Below, in pieces: positions 22,536-34,508 of a DNA stretch of 64,000 nt. Position 1 is the stretch's first letter. Each line of letters begins with the position of its first letter. Origin of the DNA: Trichosphaerium sp. ATCC 40318 (taxonomy: Eukaryota; Discosea; Flabellinia; Trichosidae); contig JALMLS010000140.1 of NCBI GenBank assembly GCA_038496445.1, positions 1 through 64,000 on the forward strand, given 5' to 3'. Both the position numbers and the translations under genes were made by a program. Below the pieces are notes generated by a model. That model saw only the letters and a program-made list of their open reading frames with translations. It made no database searches and was not told the DNA's origin.

Positions 22536-23557
22536 ATGGGCGCCGTACAATCAGTTATTAATACCACACAGCAAGAGGCAAAGTTACTATTAAAGATTCT
22601 AACACTAAAACGCGAACCTAGGAGAAAGTTTCAGAATCAGAACCATTGTGCGGCCTGTTGCAGCTTCCTCCCGAAATACAGCTCGATATTACCGATTTAG
22701 ACGTTGAAGTGTATTTACTTTGGCCTCTGTTATCAAAACATACAGCAGTTACCACGAGGTTTGATGGTGACTTGAAGAAACAAGATAAATGGATTAAATT
22801 TCACATAACACGTGAGGAAAAAAGGAAAGTACCAAAATATCGAGTATTAGCTATTGAACATTATAAACATGGTAGACTTGATGGAGAGTACAAGAAATGG
22901 TACAAGAATGGTCAATTATGTGAGCACTGCCAGTATGTCAATGGAGAGCGAGAAGGAGAGTTTAAGACATGGCATGAAAGTGGGTTGTTGACCAAGCATT
23001 GTAGTTATTTAAATGGAAAGCTACATGGAAAATACAGGTTGCTATGGTACGATAATGGTCAAATCTTCGGTGAAGGATACTTTGTAAATGGTAAAGTTGA
23101 GGGAGAATACAAAGAGTGGTATTACAACGGTAGATTATGGAAACAATACTTTTTTGTTAATGATAAACTTGAAGGAGAGTACAAGATATGGTACGACAAT
23201 GGTAACTTAGCAGAGATGCATAATTATATAAAAGATAAACGTGAGGGAGAGTACAAAGAATGGTATTACAACGGTAGATTAAGGTTACAATGTAACTATG
23301 TCAATGACATGTATGAAGGACAATACAAGGTATTTTTTGATATCGGTCAACTACAGAAACATTATAACTATGTGAATGGTAGACTTGATGGAGAGTACAA
23401 AGAGTGGTACGTCACAGGTGGATTATTTAAAAAGTGTTATTACACACGTGATAACCTTGAAGGAGATTATTTTGAGTGGGACGAATTCGGAGAGTTGTGT
23501 TATCAAGGTCATTATATCAACGGTTTAGAACATCATTGGTTTAACAGCTTTTGTTAG
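22536..23557 (+). CDS. F-box-like protein with MORN-variant repeats
   Basis: There is no ATG in the long reading frame before the repeats. A 9-nt first exon (22536-22544, Met-Gly-Ala), donor GTACAATC and acceptor AACCTAG (exon 2 from 22622) restore one, giving 314 residues. After LCGLLQLPPEIQLDITDL, an F-box-like or viral-type start, about nine repeats of 23-24 residues follow. Each resembles 'LEGEYKEWYYNGRLWKQYFF', the MORN-variant/YwqK type in which each unit ends in a W.xNG turn. Such combinations are abundant in Marseillevirus-like and other large protist DNA viruses, and in some bacteria. The role is unknown; adaptor or binding protein is my inference. The intron makes a purely viral insertion unlikely, but transfer followed by intron gain cannot be excluded. 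Confidence 0.75.
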
Positions 23558-23883
23558 CTGTACACTTTTTTTGTTATGCAATAAATAGTTTAATTCTTTG
23601 TCTAAGTATCACATGTTAAAAAGTGCTCTGTACTGACAGAGATAGTTTACTCAGAGCGTTGCAGAAATCTACTGTTAAGGTTTGTATACATTACATGGAA
23701 TACACTAAGTCTTAGGCCTTGTATATACATCTGATAATTGCATCAATGGAATCTACAATGTAAGGCAATCTTGGTAGTGACCTAAACGCAATTGTGTAAA
23801 CAATCATGGGCAACATGGCATCCCTGTTTACGCAAAAGAAGCCGTAACAGCGAATATGCCAGAAACAGGCCATCTTGGCTCAT
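23558..23883. other. Intergenic spacer between the MORN-variant gene and its broken copy
   Basis: It holds ATGGGCAACATGG at about 23805, which resembles the first exon of the upstream gene without a usable donor. Nothing else is seen. Confidence 0.4.
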
Positions 23884-24140
23884 GTTATTAGGACTTCCTC
23901 CGAAATACAGCTTGATATTACCGATTTAGAGAAGTGTGTTTACTTTGGCCTCTGTTATCAAAACATACAGCAGTTACCACGAGGTTTGATGGTGACTTGA
24001 AGAAACATGACGAATGGATTAAATACAAAATAGAGTATGAGAAACGTAGTCTTTCCTCAAAGCATCAGGCTGATAGTTGCAACTATTTAGAGTTGTTATT
24101 TATTTGTGAGTCATGTGTGAAGGTTACAAAACAATTTTAA
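23884..24140 (+). pseudogene. Truncated, frameshifted copy of the F-box/MORN-variant gene
   Basis: The sequence repeats the N-terminal region of the gene at 22536. CTTCCTCCGAAATACAGCTT... is nearly identical but one base is missing in the Leu-Pro-Pro region, so the frame is broken before the shared VYFGLCYQ/LLWPLLSKHTAVTTRFDG part. The stretch from about 23934 reads LLWPLLSKHTAVTTRFDGDL and KKHDEWIKYKIEYEKR, then diverges and stops. No MORN-variant repeats are present. The broken copy ends right at the outer edge of the left vWA inverted-repeat arm, so the rearrangement that copied the vWA gene may have cut it. Confidence 0.7.
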
Positions 24141-26230
24141 TCTTATTGTTTCATTGCAAGCTTATGAATTTTATCAAAGTTTTCTAACTCCTTTGTGAGA
24201 GCCTCTTCATCTTCTTCCAGTACATCAATCTACAATTTTAAAAGTTTGAGTATTTGTTTGTTATTTGAAACAACAGTTTTGTCGTACCTCAGTTTCAAGA
24301 TACTTTTTAAAAACATCAAACTTTTGGTTCCACCCTTTTTTATCTAAAAGATTCAGTTAAGTTTACGTAAGTTAACAACAACAAACGGACCTTCAGCATT
24401 TAAGTAGCTCTTTAGAAAACGAACATAACGTGTTAACAATACTGCCTTGCGTATACATGCATTTTCAAAATAATCAGTATCCTAGCAAAGCAACAATAAG
24501 CCAAAAACATGAATATGATTTGGTAAAACGAAACCAACTTACTGTAGGTTTAGGAAATTCAACCTGATTTGAAAACTGATATTTCTCACCTTCCCTGCTT
24601 GTGTACGAGGTACTTTGGAATAGTCAGAGGTAAAAAAATATAATGTAAAATCCGTGAAGCAAGTAAACGTACTCAACTGAAAAGCTGTTGGCTTCTTTCG
24701 ACTTTGATGAAACCTTGACAACAATAACACCTCCTTTGGTTCTACCGTGATCAAGCAAACTAGGGCTTGAACTTGTGATTTTACAGAGTACACCATCTTT
24801 TGGAACTTCATTACCTATCACGTGATTAAGTATACAAGAAAGTAGTGAGAAAATCGATTACCTGGAGAACCATAAACATATTCAGGAGTAACAACATTGC
24901 TGCTCAACTTAATTTGCACGTCAGATACATTCGTTGTAGTGATGTAATCGAACTCATCTTTCATTAATGTTGAAAACTCTTTTGGGGTGTTGACAGAGAA
25001 GTAGTTACACCCTTTTACTGATGAGATACATTCAACAGCATCAGTATCAAAATCTGTTCCCATGCCAACAAAAGATGAGTAAATCCCTTCTGCTGCTGCT
25101 TTTTGGAATTGAGATTTTAACCCCGCATCAAACTCATGCTATAGATCTTTAGAAACAAAAATAGCGTCTAGAAACACTACAAAGAGAAAAAAATTGCTAC
25201 AACGGTACCTTAGATATCAACATATCTGTAAAGAAAAACAATCTTCTTTCTCTACGTTTCTCTTGTTTTGATCCTTGAAGCATCTTGTATCCCGCTTCGA
25301 ACCCTATTAACTATTTAAGCTCATAGCCAAGAACAAACAAATCTTACCTTTGGATAGTGTTGTGCCTCCTCGCGTTTTAACATCCAATATCTTTTTGGAT
25401 AGATTTTGTTTGTCAATATCGCTCCATCTTTTTAGCTCTTGTAAAGTAGATGCATTTGTATCGAACAACACCATCCCAAAAGAGTCATCATCACGTAGGT
25501 TATCCAACATTGAAACAACACTTTCATTTGCTACTTGCATCTAAACGGGAAGGGACATAAGCGACACTAGATAAAACACAATTACGTACTATTGTCTTGC
25601 GTTGTGAATTTTGTCCAAAAACACTTCCCATGGAGCCACTAATGTCCATAACGACCACAACATCAAGAGGCCAACGTCCTTTGTTCTCGTAGAGACCAGG
25701 ACCATCCAAGTTTCCAGTCAGTCCAACACAAACAAACTTTTCGGTTTCACCTGTTGAGCAATGTTACAAAGTACCCATAAATATGTTTGTACACGCACCA
25801 TTGATAGGATCCTTGGTGATAGCGCTGAAAAAACGAGGAGAAAACGGTTTTTCCTTTTCTTGAGCGCCAACATTGAAATAGTGGTTATAATACAATCCCT
25901 CGTATGCTATGCTACTCGCAGGAGGTAAATGGCCTCTGTCAATGTTTGAAGTAAAGCTTACGACCCCTTTAGCTCCTAACGCTATGCATTCCATGATTTT
26001 ATATTTAACGCAGTAAAAGTGGCGCTTTATATCAAGATAGTTAATTTGTGTTTACCTAAAGTGGCTGTTTAAGTGAAAATCAGGGTCTTTGTTTGCTTTA
26101 CCTTTTCTGATATGGCGTCACTTTTGGTCTATTGAAGTGATCCAAGGTTGTCAAGTCGTGGCCGAAGAGTTGTCACAAAAGGCATACTAATGAGATTCTT
26201 TTATCGCGTGTATATAGTTCACTGAACCGA
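24095..26230. repeat. Left arm of a long inverted duplication (vWA gene)
   Basis: The whole vWA gene plus short flanks (for example the shared CCTTCACACATGACTCACAA just past the stop, and the shared ATAAAA-AATCTCATTAG block beyond the N-terminus) recurs in inverted orientation at about 36245-38430. Exons are nearly identical, while introns have drifted. The first intron is 49 nt here and 99 nt in the other arm. Confidence 0.85.
24143..25994 (-). CDS. von Willebrand factor A domain protein, copy 1
   Basis: Exons of copy 1 read from Met 25994 (MECIALGAKGVVSF) or from further upstream. The N-terminal part contains SSIAYEGLYYNHYFNV, then the vWA core: VVVVMDISGSMGSVFG, the MIDAS DxSxS motif; DDDSFGMVLFDTNAS; the conserved Thr region RGGTTLSKGFEAGYKML; and LFFFTDMLISK. 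Later exons carry SSFVGMGTDFDTDAVECIS, a beta-rich region and a helical C-terminus that ends ELENFDKIHKLAMKQ (stop 24143-24145). It resembles a soluble vWA family of unknown function seen in amoebae and animals. An intact MIDAS suggests metal-dependent protein binding. The 5' end differs from copy 2 (CHFYCVKYKI precedes the Met here), so the true start is unresolved. Confidence 0.8.
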
Positions 26231-26277
26231 AGACTGCCGCTTGTAATATTGTTGTAGACTAGTTGCAATTATTACAG

Positions 26278-26554
26278 ATGAACTTTATAGATGGTTGTGT
26301 TTGTTTCAGAGACGAAGTTCAATACAGCAGTTAGCTTTCTGTGTATCTGATTGCACAAAAGTCTTGGTAGTTCAGGGTTTTTAAGAACAGCTTCTGACAT
26401 TTATGTCAATTACCCAACTGAAGAACTCACGTTTATTGCTGGAGAGGATGTTGCTACTTGGATATTGAGTGGTTACTTTGATTTAGGACAGTTTACACTA
26501 CACATGCTGTACGAACAGACTGGACGGACAGTGAGGAAAACAAGAATTAAATAG
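26278..26554 (+). CDS. Small two-exon gene, 71 residues, unknown function
   Basis: Neither exon alone makes a convincing reading frame. Joining 26278-26329 (ATG, Met-Asn-Phe-Ile-Asp-Gly) to 26391-26554 through a GTTAGC...AACAG intron gives an uninterrupted 71-residue protein. It contains SDIYVNYPTEELTFIAGEDV and ATWILSGYFDLGQFTLHMLY, and ends RTVRKTRIK. The composition (aromatic, acidic, then a basic tail) looks like a real small protein, but I do not recognise it. It lies just outside the left vWA arm and ends 83 bp before the stop of the YkvA-like gene on the other strand. Confidence 0.45.
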
Positions 26555-26636
26555 GAATTTGGTAGAAGAATTATACATTTTTTCATCACTTTACTTTTAA
26601 TCACGTAGCTGCTCCAATTTGCTTCTGATAGTCTAT

Positions 26637-27174
26637 TTATCCCCACATATACTTGGATACAACTCTCCAAGTCCATAACCCCAGTGCTATCCATACTAAA
26701 ACGACAACGCAAGCAGCAATCCAATTTTTAGGTTTTTTCTTCTTCCCTTCATCCTCAACTCTTTTCTTGCACTCATTCATCACTGAAAAAAACCAATTAA
26801 CGTTTTTCTTTAGTCTAATCTTTGACACTTTACGTACCTTCCTAGATGGGTGTTATAACGCGTTTAGACGTAAAATTAACGTACTTCTGGTATTAGTTTA
26901 ACAAGAAGCCATAAACCTAACGGAACAAGTATTATATCATCTAGGAATCCCAGTACTGGTATAAACTACAGTTTTGAATAAATGTAACAATTAAACGTTA
27001 ACTGTTAATTAAACGTACATCAGGTATCAAGTCTATTGGGCTTAGCGCGTAAGCTAGTATAAACAAAGCAAGAATTTTGGCAATAAATGGAGTTTTTTCG
27101 TGTTTACTGGCATAATAAACAATCATTGTTTGTTTCTTTAGCGCTTTGGCCCATTTTCTGATACTTTGGATCAT
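26637..27174 (-). CDS. YkvA/DUF1232-family small membrane protein (with 4-nt microexon)
   Basis: Four exons (27174-27019, 26965-26885, 26841-26838, 26782-26637) total 387 nt, or 128 residues. The DUF1232 signature is clear: ALFILAYALSPIDLIPDFIP, split by intron 1, then VLGFLDDIILVPLGLWLLV. The family carries KLIP(P/E)EV at this point, and that is restored only by the 4-nt exon GAAG. Skipping it gives an immediate TGA, and keeping the following intron gives TAA. The C-terminal helix AACVVVLVWIALGLWTW is a second membrane segment. Introns are 53, 43 and 55 nt, and all three donors are GTACGT. The function of the family is not established. The start codon overlaps that of the divergent formin. 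Confidence 0.88.
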
Positions 27175-30100
27175 GCCGTTTGATAAACACTTTTCTGATT
27201 TTGAACACCAAGGACTATTTCCAGAAATTGCTCAACTATACGCACAGTCCACCAACCGCTTATTCTTGACACGTGATGGCGTCAGGTACAGTTTTAACGA
27301 AATGGCGCGAAAAGTATTTTAAAACACCCAAAAACCATCATTTTGACATTGAATGAGTACTTTAGAAGCGTATTCATCGCGTACTTACCGTTATAATAAG
27401 TATTGGCGTAAATTCGACCAAAACAAACTGTAGTCATTTTCTATACTCTCTTACGCTCTAATAACACTCAAAAAGGCGAACCAGGGTGTTCTCAACCACT
27501 GGGAAAATGGCTTATAGGCGCAACTTATGAGGGCTACCTAAAAACGGCAGTTGAGCACTATTATGTGCTCACTGATAAGCTTTACGAGTTTGAAACGAAA
27601 CCATTAGCTAATAACGTTGATTCACTATTTGTAAGTTTTGGGAAAAAAAACCAAGCTGAACGCTTATACTTGTAGGTCTTGCCTTTCGCTGTTGTGGATC
27701 TTACAGATGCTTATCTTGTAACTCGCACTGATAGTGATAACTCGCTTCAATTTGGTATTAAAGGAGAACATATTAAGGATGTAAGTAACACGTGATATAC
27801 TCCTTTTTTTTTTTTCTTCCTTTTTTCATTAATTATGGTGTAGATGATTGTGCTTGAGGCACATTCTGCGGACGAAAAAGATAAATGGATTGCTGCATTG
27901 CTTGCAGCAGCTTTCAGGTATGGTGATACGTATGCTTCCTAATTTTAACATAATTGTAGCCAAAGCAAAGGATGTATAACAGCTTTAAGAGCTCTTTCAA
28001 AGACACTTGATGCAAAGTTTTTTGTACGTACAAATATGCAAAAATATGTACTCTATTCTTACATGTCTCTAAGGAACCGACATTTATAGAAGCGTTTGTT
28101 GAGCGCAGTGGATTAAATTATATCATTGAAATTTTGTTGCACATCACAGACACCGAAGTTGTGAGTGGTCTCGTTGAGGCTGGTGCTCAACTAACACAAA
28201 AACCTGAAGCAATAGAGTGTTTATTATACACACAAAGAAGTATAGATACAATGTATAATCTGTTACTCTCGCGAGGTAAGAATCAAGTCCGGACTGGAAC
28301 ATAATGTTGTTTGTTTGTTACTCACATATTGTTTGTAGACCCTGCTGTTGTTGGCTTCGTACTTGAAGCATTGTTCATTGTCTGTATGCATAATTCAACA
28401 GCTTATAATAGACTTAAGCGTGCATCTAATGCGCATTGCTCCAAAACGTCATTGAGACATGAAACACGTGCGTGTAGAATATTTCCAACGTTCAACTGAC
28501 TTTTGATTTTTTTTAATTAGCACCTTTTTACTATGTGCTTTTGCTTCTCGACACTGGTGGCTCTAAGTGTCAGTTAAATGCTTTGACACTACTCAATATT
28601 TTATTGAATTTATGTCCATCTATGGACGAGACATCAATACTCCTTTCAAGATGGATATCTAATGGTATTTGTGATAAGTTACAAAAGCTTGCTCAGACTG
28701 GGAACGAAATTTTCTTGCCTCAATTACGAATGTTTGAGGTACGTTCCTTTTCCTTTGTTTTGTCTTTAACCTTTCAACAATTTAATACTTACTTGTATAT
28801 GTAAGGTAACAAGTCATATGCCTATCATCAATTCACAAGCTACTGCGTTTATGAAGATTCCTACAAAGAGTAGAAGACGGAGAAGGAGAATAGAAAAAAA
28901 GAAACCTTTAATTGTGCAACAAGAAGTTAAATCATCACCAGCTCGACCTTTACGTTCTCGGATACCTTTACCTCTGGCTAATGTTTCAAATACACCAAAC
29001 AAGAGTGTGCGCAGTAGGAAGAAGCGTAAGTCTATATCGTACAAACCACCAAGGACGCCAATGAGACCACCTGCCACTTTAAAAAGTAGGACCGTGGTGA
29101 AGAGCAGTAGAACAACTCGTAAATATATTAACCCACTCACACCATTCAAAACACCAACAACAAGAGCTCAGAGACCTAAGAATGATGTGGGTACAAGAGT
29201 GAAGAAGTGCACAAGGCAAAAAGATCCTGTTACTGTGCCATGTGAAGTAGATGAAAACGATGATGATATGTTCTCCGTTGGTAACCTCAATGCTATACTT
29301 GCTATGGATGACTTAGATGACGATCCATTTCGCAAAACAAAAAGAAACTTTGTAACAGTTAGGCGTGGATGTAGAGGAGGCAATATTGGTGTTGATGTTG
29401 AGCATATTTCATCAGCGTTAGCAGTAATACGTAAGTATTCTTCCTTGGTTTTTATTAACAATCTTTTAGCACCAAAACCTAAAGAGACTTTACCTCCAGC
29501 ACCACCACCTCTTACACCGCCACCTCTTACACCGCCACCTCTTACACCGCCACCACCTCCTCCACCACTTCCAGGGACTATAAAAAGAATGTCTATTGGG
29601 TTAGGATCTCATAAGAGGCAAATACCTACAAGAAAAATGAAGCCTTTGCATTGGAAGAAATTGAAGATTGCCAAAGATGATGAAAAGTACGCTTTGGTTA
29701 TCTTGTTTTGCTTAAGATTTGATGTATAATTTTAGTACTATTTGGAATGATCTTGATACACCCCTTGTTGATGTTTGTCTGTTTGAAGTTTTATTTGGAC
29801 AAAGCAAGAAGAAGAAAAAGCAACCCAAAGCGGACACAAAAAAAAGTACATCGGAGAATGAAATTAGTTTATTGACCTTCTACTGTAGCTAATCTAATGG
29901 ACACTGTATTGGATCACAAGAGACATCGTTCGGTAAGTCTCAATCATTTATAGCGTGCCTAAACAATGTACAGGTCAGTATACTACTGCATAAAATGCCA
30001 AAGTTCCGAATTCTCCTTAAAGCATTTATGACATTTGATGATAAACTTATTGACAGTTCTTTGCTGGCTACTTTGGCTTCTTCAGTAAGTTATAAATTAA

Positions 30101-31164
30101 TACATAGATAATTAACTAATAGTAAAAAAGCTTCCTACAGCTTCAGAACTTGAAGCAATCTCACAACTCAACCCTGATCAGAACATGGACGAAGCGGACA
30201 GGTTAAAGAAATAGTTTTTTTTTTTGTTTACTTATGTTTTTGTTTAGGTTCCTATTAGATCTATCTCGTATTCCGAGACTTAAAGAGCGCTTAAACTGTT
30301 GGTTGTATAAGATTAATTTCAATACAGACTTTCAGCGTGCTCTTACAACATGTTTAGATATAATAAGAGCATGTGAGGTAAAGAATCCTCATTGGTGTTT
30401 TTCATATTCGTAGCTTACCCTTTGTAGGAAATCAAACATTGCTACTCCCTACAAGTTATTCTGGCCAATATAAGAAGTTATGGTAACTACCTTAATACAG
30501 GCAATAAGCGTGGGAATGCTGCTGGGTTTGATTTGGACACATTAACTCGTATTGGTTTTATTAAAGATAACTCAAGCAAAGGTATTGATAGAAATTGTGT
30601 TTTGTTAAAATACTTACAATGCCAGGATCCCTACTGGACTTTGTAGTATCTCGTGTTAGAATTGACGAACCTTTGGCTATGGATGAGCTAGATGAACTAA
30701 CACATATAAAAAAAGCCCTCGGTTATTGTCTTGTAGAGCTAAAAAGTAGTGTTTCTCTCTTTGCCAAGGCTGCATCTAGTATCCACCATTATCTTTTATA
30801 ATTTTATCTGTATTGATCATTTATTTCTTTGACTATTGTAGCTGTAACAAAAGAGGTTGAGATCTTTGAGTCTGAAAGCGAAGATGATAAATTCAAAGAA
30901 GTAATTGGAAAATATGTTGAAGAATGTGCGTGTTTTTGTTGTTCTTGTCCGACCACTAATGTTTCTTGTAAAGCTCAAACATTGGTCGATTACATTAAAA
31001 CAAAACACAAAGAAGCAGTGGACACATTTAGAGAACTGTTGGGGTGGTTTGGTTACTCAAAGACGCAAATTGAAGCTACTGAAATTGCTTCTTTTTTTGG
31101 TATATTTGATACTTTCATAAAGCAATTTAAGACATCTTGGAAACGCCATGAAGTGCGTTCCTGA
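27173..31164 (+). CDS. Formin with N-terminal PH-like domain (PH-FH3-FH1-FH2)
   Basis: A long multi-exon gene of roughly 1,000 residues. Near the N-terminus, GKWLIGATYEGYLKTAVEHY...DKWIAALLAAAF fits a pleckstrin-homology fold ending in the conserved Trp helix. Helical FH3/diaphanous-inhibitory segments follow (CLLYTQRSIDTMYNLLLSR, LNALTLLNILLNLCPSMDE), then a basic linker. A short proline-rich FH1 of PPPLT units lies at 29500-29575, and the FH2 domain starts PTRKMKPLHWKKLKIAK. FH2 continues with KAFMTFDDKL, IPRLKERLNCWLYKINF, FNTDF and YLNTGNKRGNAAGFDLDTLTRIGF, the GNxxN lasso/knob signature. Formins nucleate and elongate unbranched actin filaments using profilin-actin bound at FH1. The PH-like domain implies membrane recruitment by phosphoinositides, which is inference. 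The stop is taken at 31162-31164. Confidence 0.9.
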
Positions 31165-31407
31165 TGATGTTTGAGGAAAACCTTGTCTCTTTAAAGACAA
31201 TCCACCTAGTATTTTTAGTGTATGGTGTGTACAAACCTCCACCAAAAGAAGAATAAGTAAATAAACCTATTCAGAAAAAAATGAGAACCAGATTTAGCAT
31301 TATTTTGACTAATAATTCGACTTTGTAATTTATTGATATTATAGTGCAAACAAGTAACGCCACAGACTTGTGACATCTTTAGCTGTGAGAAGTGTTCAAG
31401 GCAGAAA

Positions 31408-33902
31408 ATGGTTGAACAGTTTTGTTTGTTAAGCCACTTACCGTTACTACCAACTTATCGGTTAAAGTACCTTGTTGACATGTACAAACGACACAACAGT
31501 ACGTTAATTAATTATTGCATCTGTTAAAGTGTTTATGTAGGTATTTACACGAATTTCTTTCAAACGCTATCAATACCTTGTGTAAATGCGATTCTATCAC
31601 TTTTACCACCTAAAGACCTTATATGCTTTTCTTCGCTTTCAATAAAATGCAAACAACACGTTGATGTCAATTTCGGGTGGCAAGAGTACTTAAAAAACCA
31701 AGTAGAAGATCTAAAGCGACTTTCACATCAAAATAAGGTTCCTCTCCCTTTTGTACCAAAACATGTCCATAACAAGCGCGACCTTGCTGTATATATGCAC
31801 GCTAAGCAGTACTTACAATATCAAAGTGAAGCAACCAATAGTTTGAACGAAACACTTGCTGCTATCGACTTATTTTCGAACTGTTCGAATACATCTGACC
31901 GGTGGATACTCTTGGGACTAAACCAACTTGCAACTGAAGCAAAGATATCTAACATAGTCCCTGGATTCCTTGAGTTTGCACGTGATATTACTATAGCATT
32001 GTTATCTATGTACTTTCTCTATAGACACTTCTGTACAGTGCACTGACTTACTTAGGATGCTGCTCAATGCATTGGAACATCAACAATCAACAGATAAACA
32101 GAACTTAGTTGTTCAAGGATCATCTGTGGAGCATGGATACACTCGACTTTGTCAACAATATCCATCACAGTATCCGTTAGTAGATTTATCAGGATGGGAA
32201 CCTTCCAATGGTAGTTTGGAAAGTGCAATAACAAGATTGAGTATCCTCAAAGCCAAGGACATTAATCTTGATGAATACAATTCACTTGCGAAATCTTACA
32301 TTGTATGTGAAATGCAGTATTTCACCTTTGTTTACAAAGTTTAGGATTACGGAGTCAATCTTCCCAAAGGATTTCACTTGTTAGCACTTCTATCAGATGT
32401 TGATGATTTGGGTTACAGCATCTCATTGAGTGCATTGAAACGTGTCAACACTCTCATGTGTAATGTGATTCTGAATATATTCAAACTGGCTGTTTCTGTT
32501 GCTGAGAGTAGTGGATCGAAGCAAGTGAGCAAAGGTAATCTTGAATTTGTTTGGGTTGTGATGCAAGGACACAAACGAGGCAATCCTCGAAATACCATTG
32601 TTAAATTCCAACCAACGGTTGATCAACAAATGGAAAGACTCGTGTACTTGTACCTTTTGTTTCCCTTACTCTGACACTTTTTTAGATCCAATGAGATTGA
32701 TGTTGAAGAGAAGTACTTGGAGGGTGTTGACATATCTTTGTGTGACATTATAATCATCATATTCTCTCATGTGACACCTATAGCCAAAGTGCAAGCTGCA
32801 AAATATGCACTAGGCAGTAATTGCAAGTAAGTGAATTTATCAAAATCCATTAAACTTACGCTTTAATATCAGGTACTTGAAGAACCAATTCACAAGATTC
32901 AGCAATGAACAAAACATCTATCAACTTGTTTTATTGGAAGGTGAAACACTTGAGTCTCTTCTCATGGTCCTTGAGTACCTCTCAACATCTTCTCTTGACA
33001 AAATCAAAGCTCTTACATGTGTTGAGACAATAAGTAGTGTACTTATTCGCTTGGGTCATGTACAGAACTAGTAACGAAATCGTTTACTTATCTATTTATA
33101 GTTTGTAAAAGAGGACGCTCAGGAACAAGTTGTTCTTGGTTGTAAAGTGGATTCTTTAAACTCTATTTCAATTTGCCAATATCTACTACCATCTGTTGTA
33201 GAGCGTACACCAATTATTGATTTTATTATAAAGAAGCTACACTATTTAAAGAATTTAATATCAGTGGCTGATGGTCCAGTATCTCTTCCTCGTAATGTAT
33301 TTAATATAGTTGAGGCACAACCAAAAAGAATTGATCTGAAACCATGTGACTTATGGCTCATTGCACGTATGTATTTTCGCACTTGTAGGGCTTTGGTTAC
33401 AACTAACCTGTATTTGCTTTTATAGATGCTTCATCTCTACCTGATTTAGGACGTAAATATGCATCACAACTGCCAAGATACTTTGCACAGTACTTGTTGA
33501 CATGTTACAAACCTGAAGATTTGTACTGGCATGAAAGATGGGGTCCATTTGTATCCATCGAGACTTTACGTTCTGAATCTAGGTTACATGCTGAAGCATG
33601 CAAAGCTGGCTTTGAGGCGTCAACTAGACAATACCATATTGAAGAAAAATGTGGTGAAGTGTACCTTGAAGGCTTCATATTGTACGCCTTTGTCTAGGCT
33701 AAACTAGTACTTTTTTTAACACATGCGCAGAAGATACAAGCTTGAAGGCAATGACTCTTTTTTGACATACAGTGAAGACTTAGCCTCAAGGAATGTGTTA
33801 TTCAACATTTTATACAGCTTTGATGGTTGTAACTACGTGAGTTTGGAATCAGGAAAAAAGACATCACAACGTTATTATACAACATTGTACATAAAACCGT
33901 AA
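31408..33902 (+). CDS. F-box family protein, paralogue A
   Basis: One of four related genes in this window. Exon 1 (31408-31498) encodes MVEQFCLLSHLPLLPTYRLK...MYKRHN and is followed by a phase-1 intron with donor GTACGT. Exon 2 opens SIYTNFFQTLSIPCVNAILS with LLPPKDLICFSSLSIKCKQH, a typical F-box. A helical region, an 89-residue block shared almost unchanged by all copies (LLALLSDVDDLGYSISLSAL...GHKRGNPRNTIVKF) and a C-terminal part with KPEDLYWHERWGPFVSIETL follow, ending at about 33902. No known domain is recognised outside the F-box. The likely role is substrate adaptor of an SCF ubiquitin ligase. A shares a nearly identical 3' intron with paralogue B, evidence of recent duplication or conversion. 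Confidence 0.75.
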
Positions 33903-34508
33903 GTCCGAGCATTTTTCGCAATACTCAAACAATGTAGTGTTGCAATCAACGTCATAAAGCAAGAAATATGATTGTAGTTCGGCTGGTTGCCCCAAACTTG
34001 GAGTTACTGCCAAACTTGCAACGATTACTACCTATTTTAAATACAAACTCTATAGTAATGACAGTATAAATAAGTATTTTACTGGCGTTTGATAAGTGAG
34101 AGGTAGTTGTTTAAGTGCGGTAGTATCGTAAAACAACATCAGCAGGTAGCAGTTCTATACAATGCCAGACTACGGTTCAAAAAGTTTTTGTGTTGAGTGA
34201 ATGCTTCAATTGATTTATGTAATTTGTTGTACAAGAGATAACTCCAATTTAATAAATGGGTACGTGATCCAAGGGGATCGAAGCAGAGTGATACGTATTC
34301 TCTCCTCCAATCTGGTATTGTAGATCAACAAAAACACGTGAATCTAACAGTTTATAATAACCTACCCAAATTTTGTTCTCTAGTTAAATATGTTCACGTG
34401 CTTCTATCGTGCGGAAGATAAGTCATTACAGCGCATTAGGGATGGCGGCGATGTACCAAGCTAGATTCCAAAAGTCTTCGTGATTCAAAATTTCTACTGT
34501 TGAGCACA
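33903..34508. other. Intergenic spacer
   Basis: About 600 bp without a supported gene. It contains CACGTG at about 34336 and 34395 upstream of the reductase gene. Confidence 0.45.

Noticed and set aside
28814-29149. Hydrophobic minus-strand open frame opposite the formin
   Set aside because: Antisense shadow of the basic, low-complexity linker; no start or splice support.
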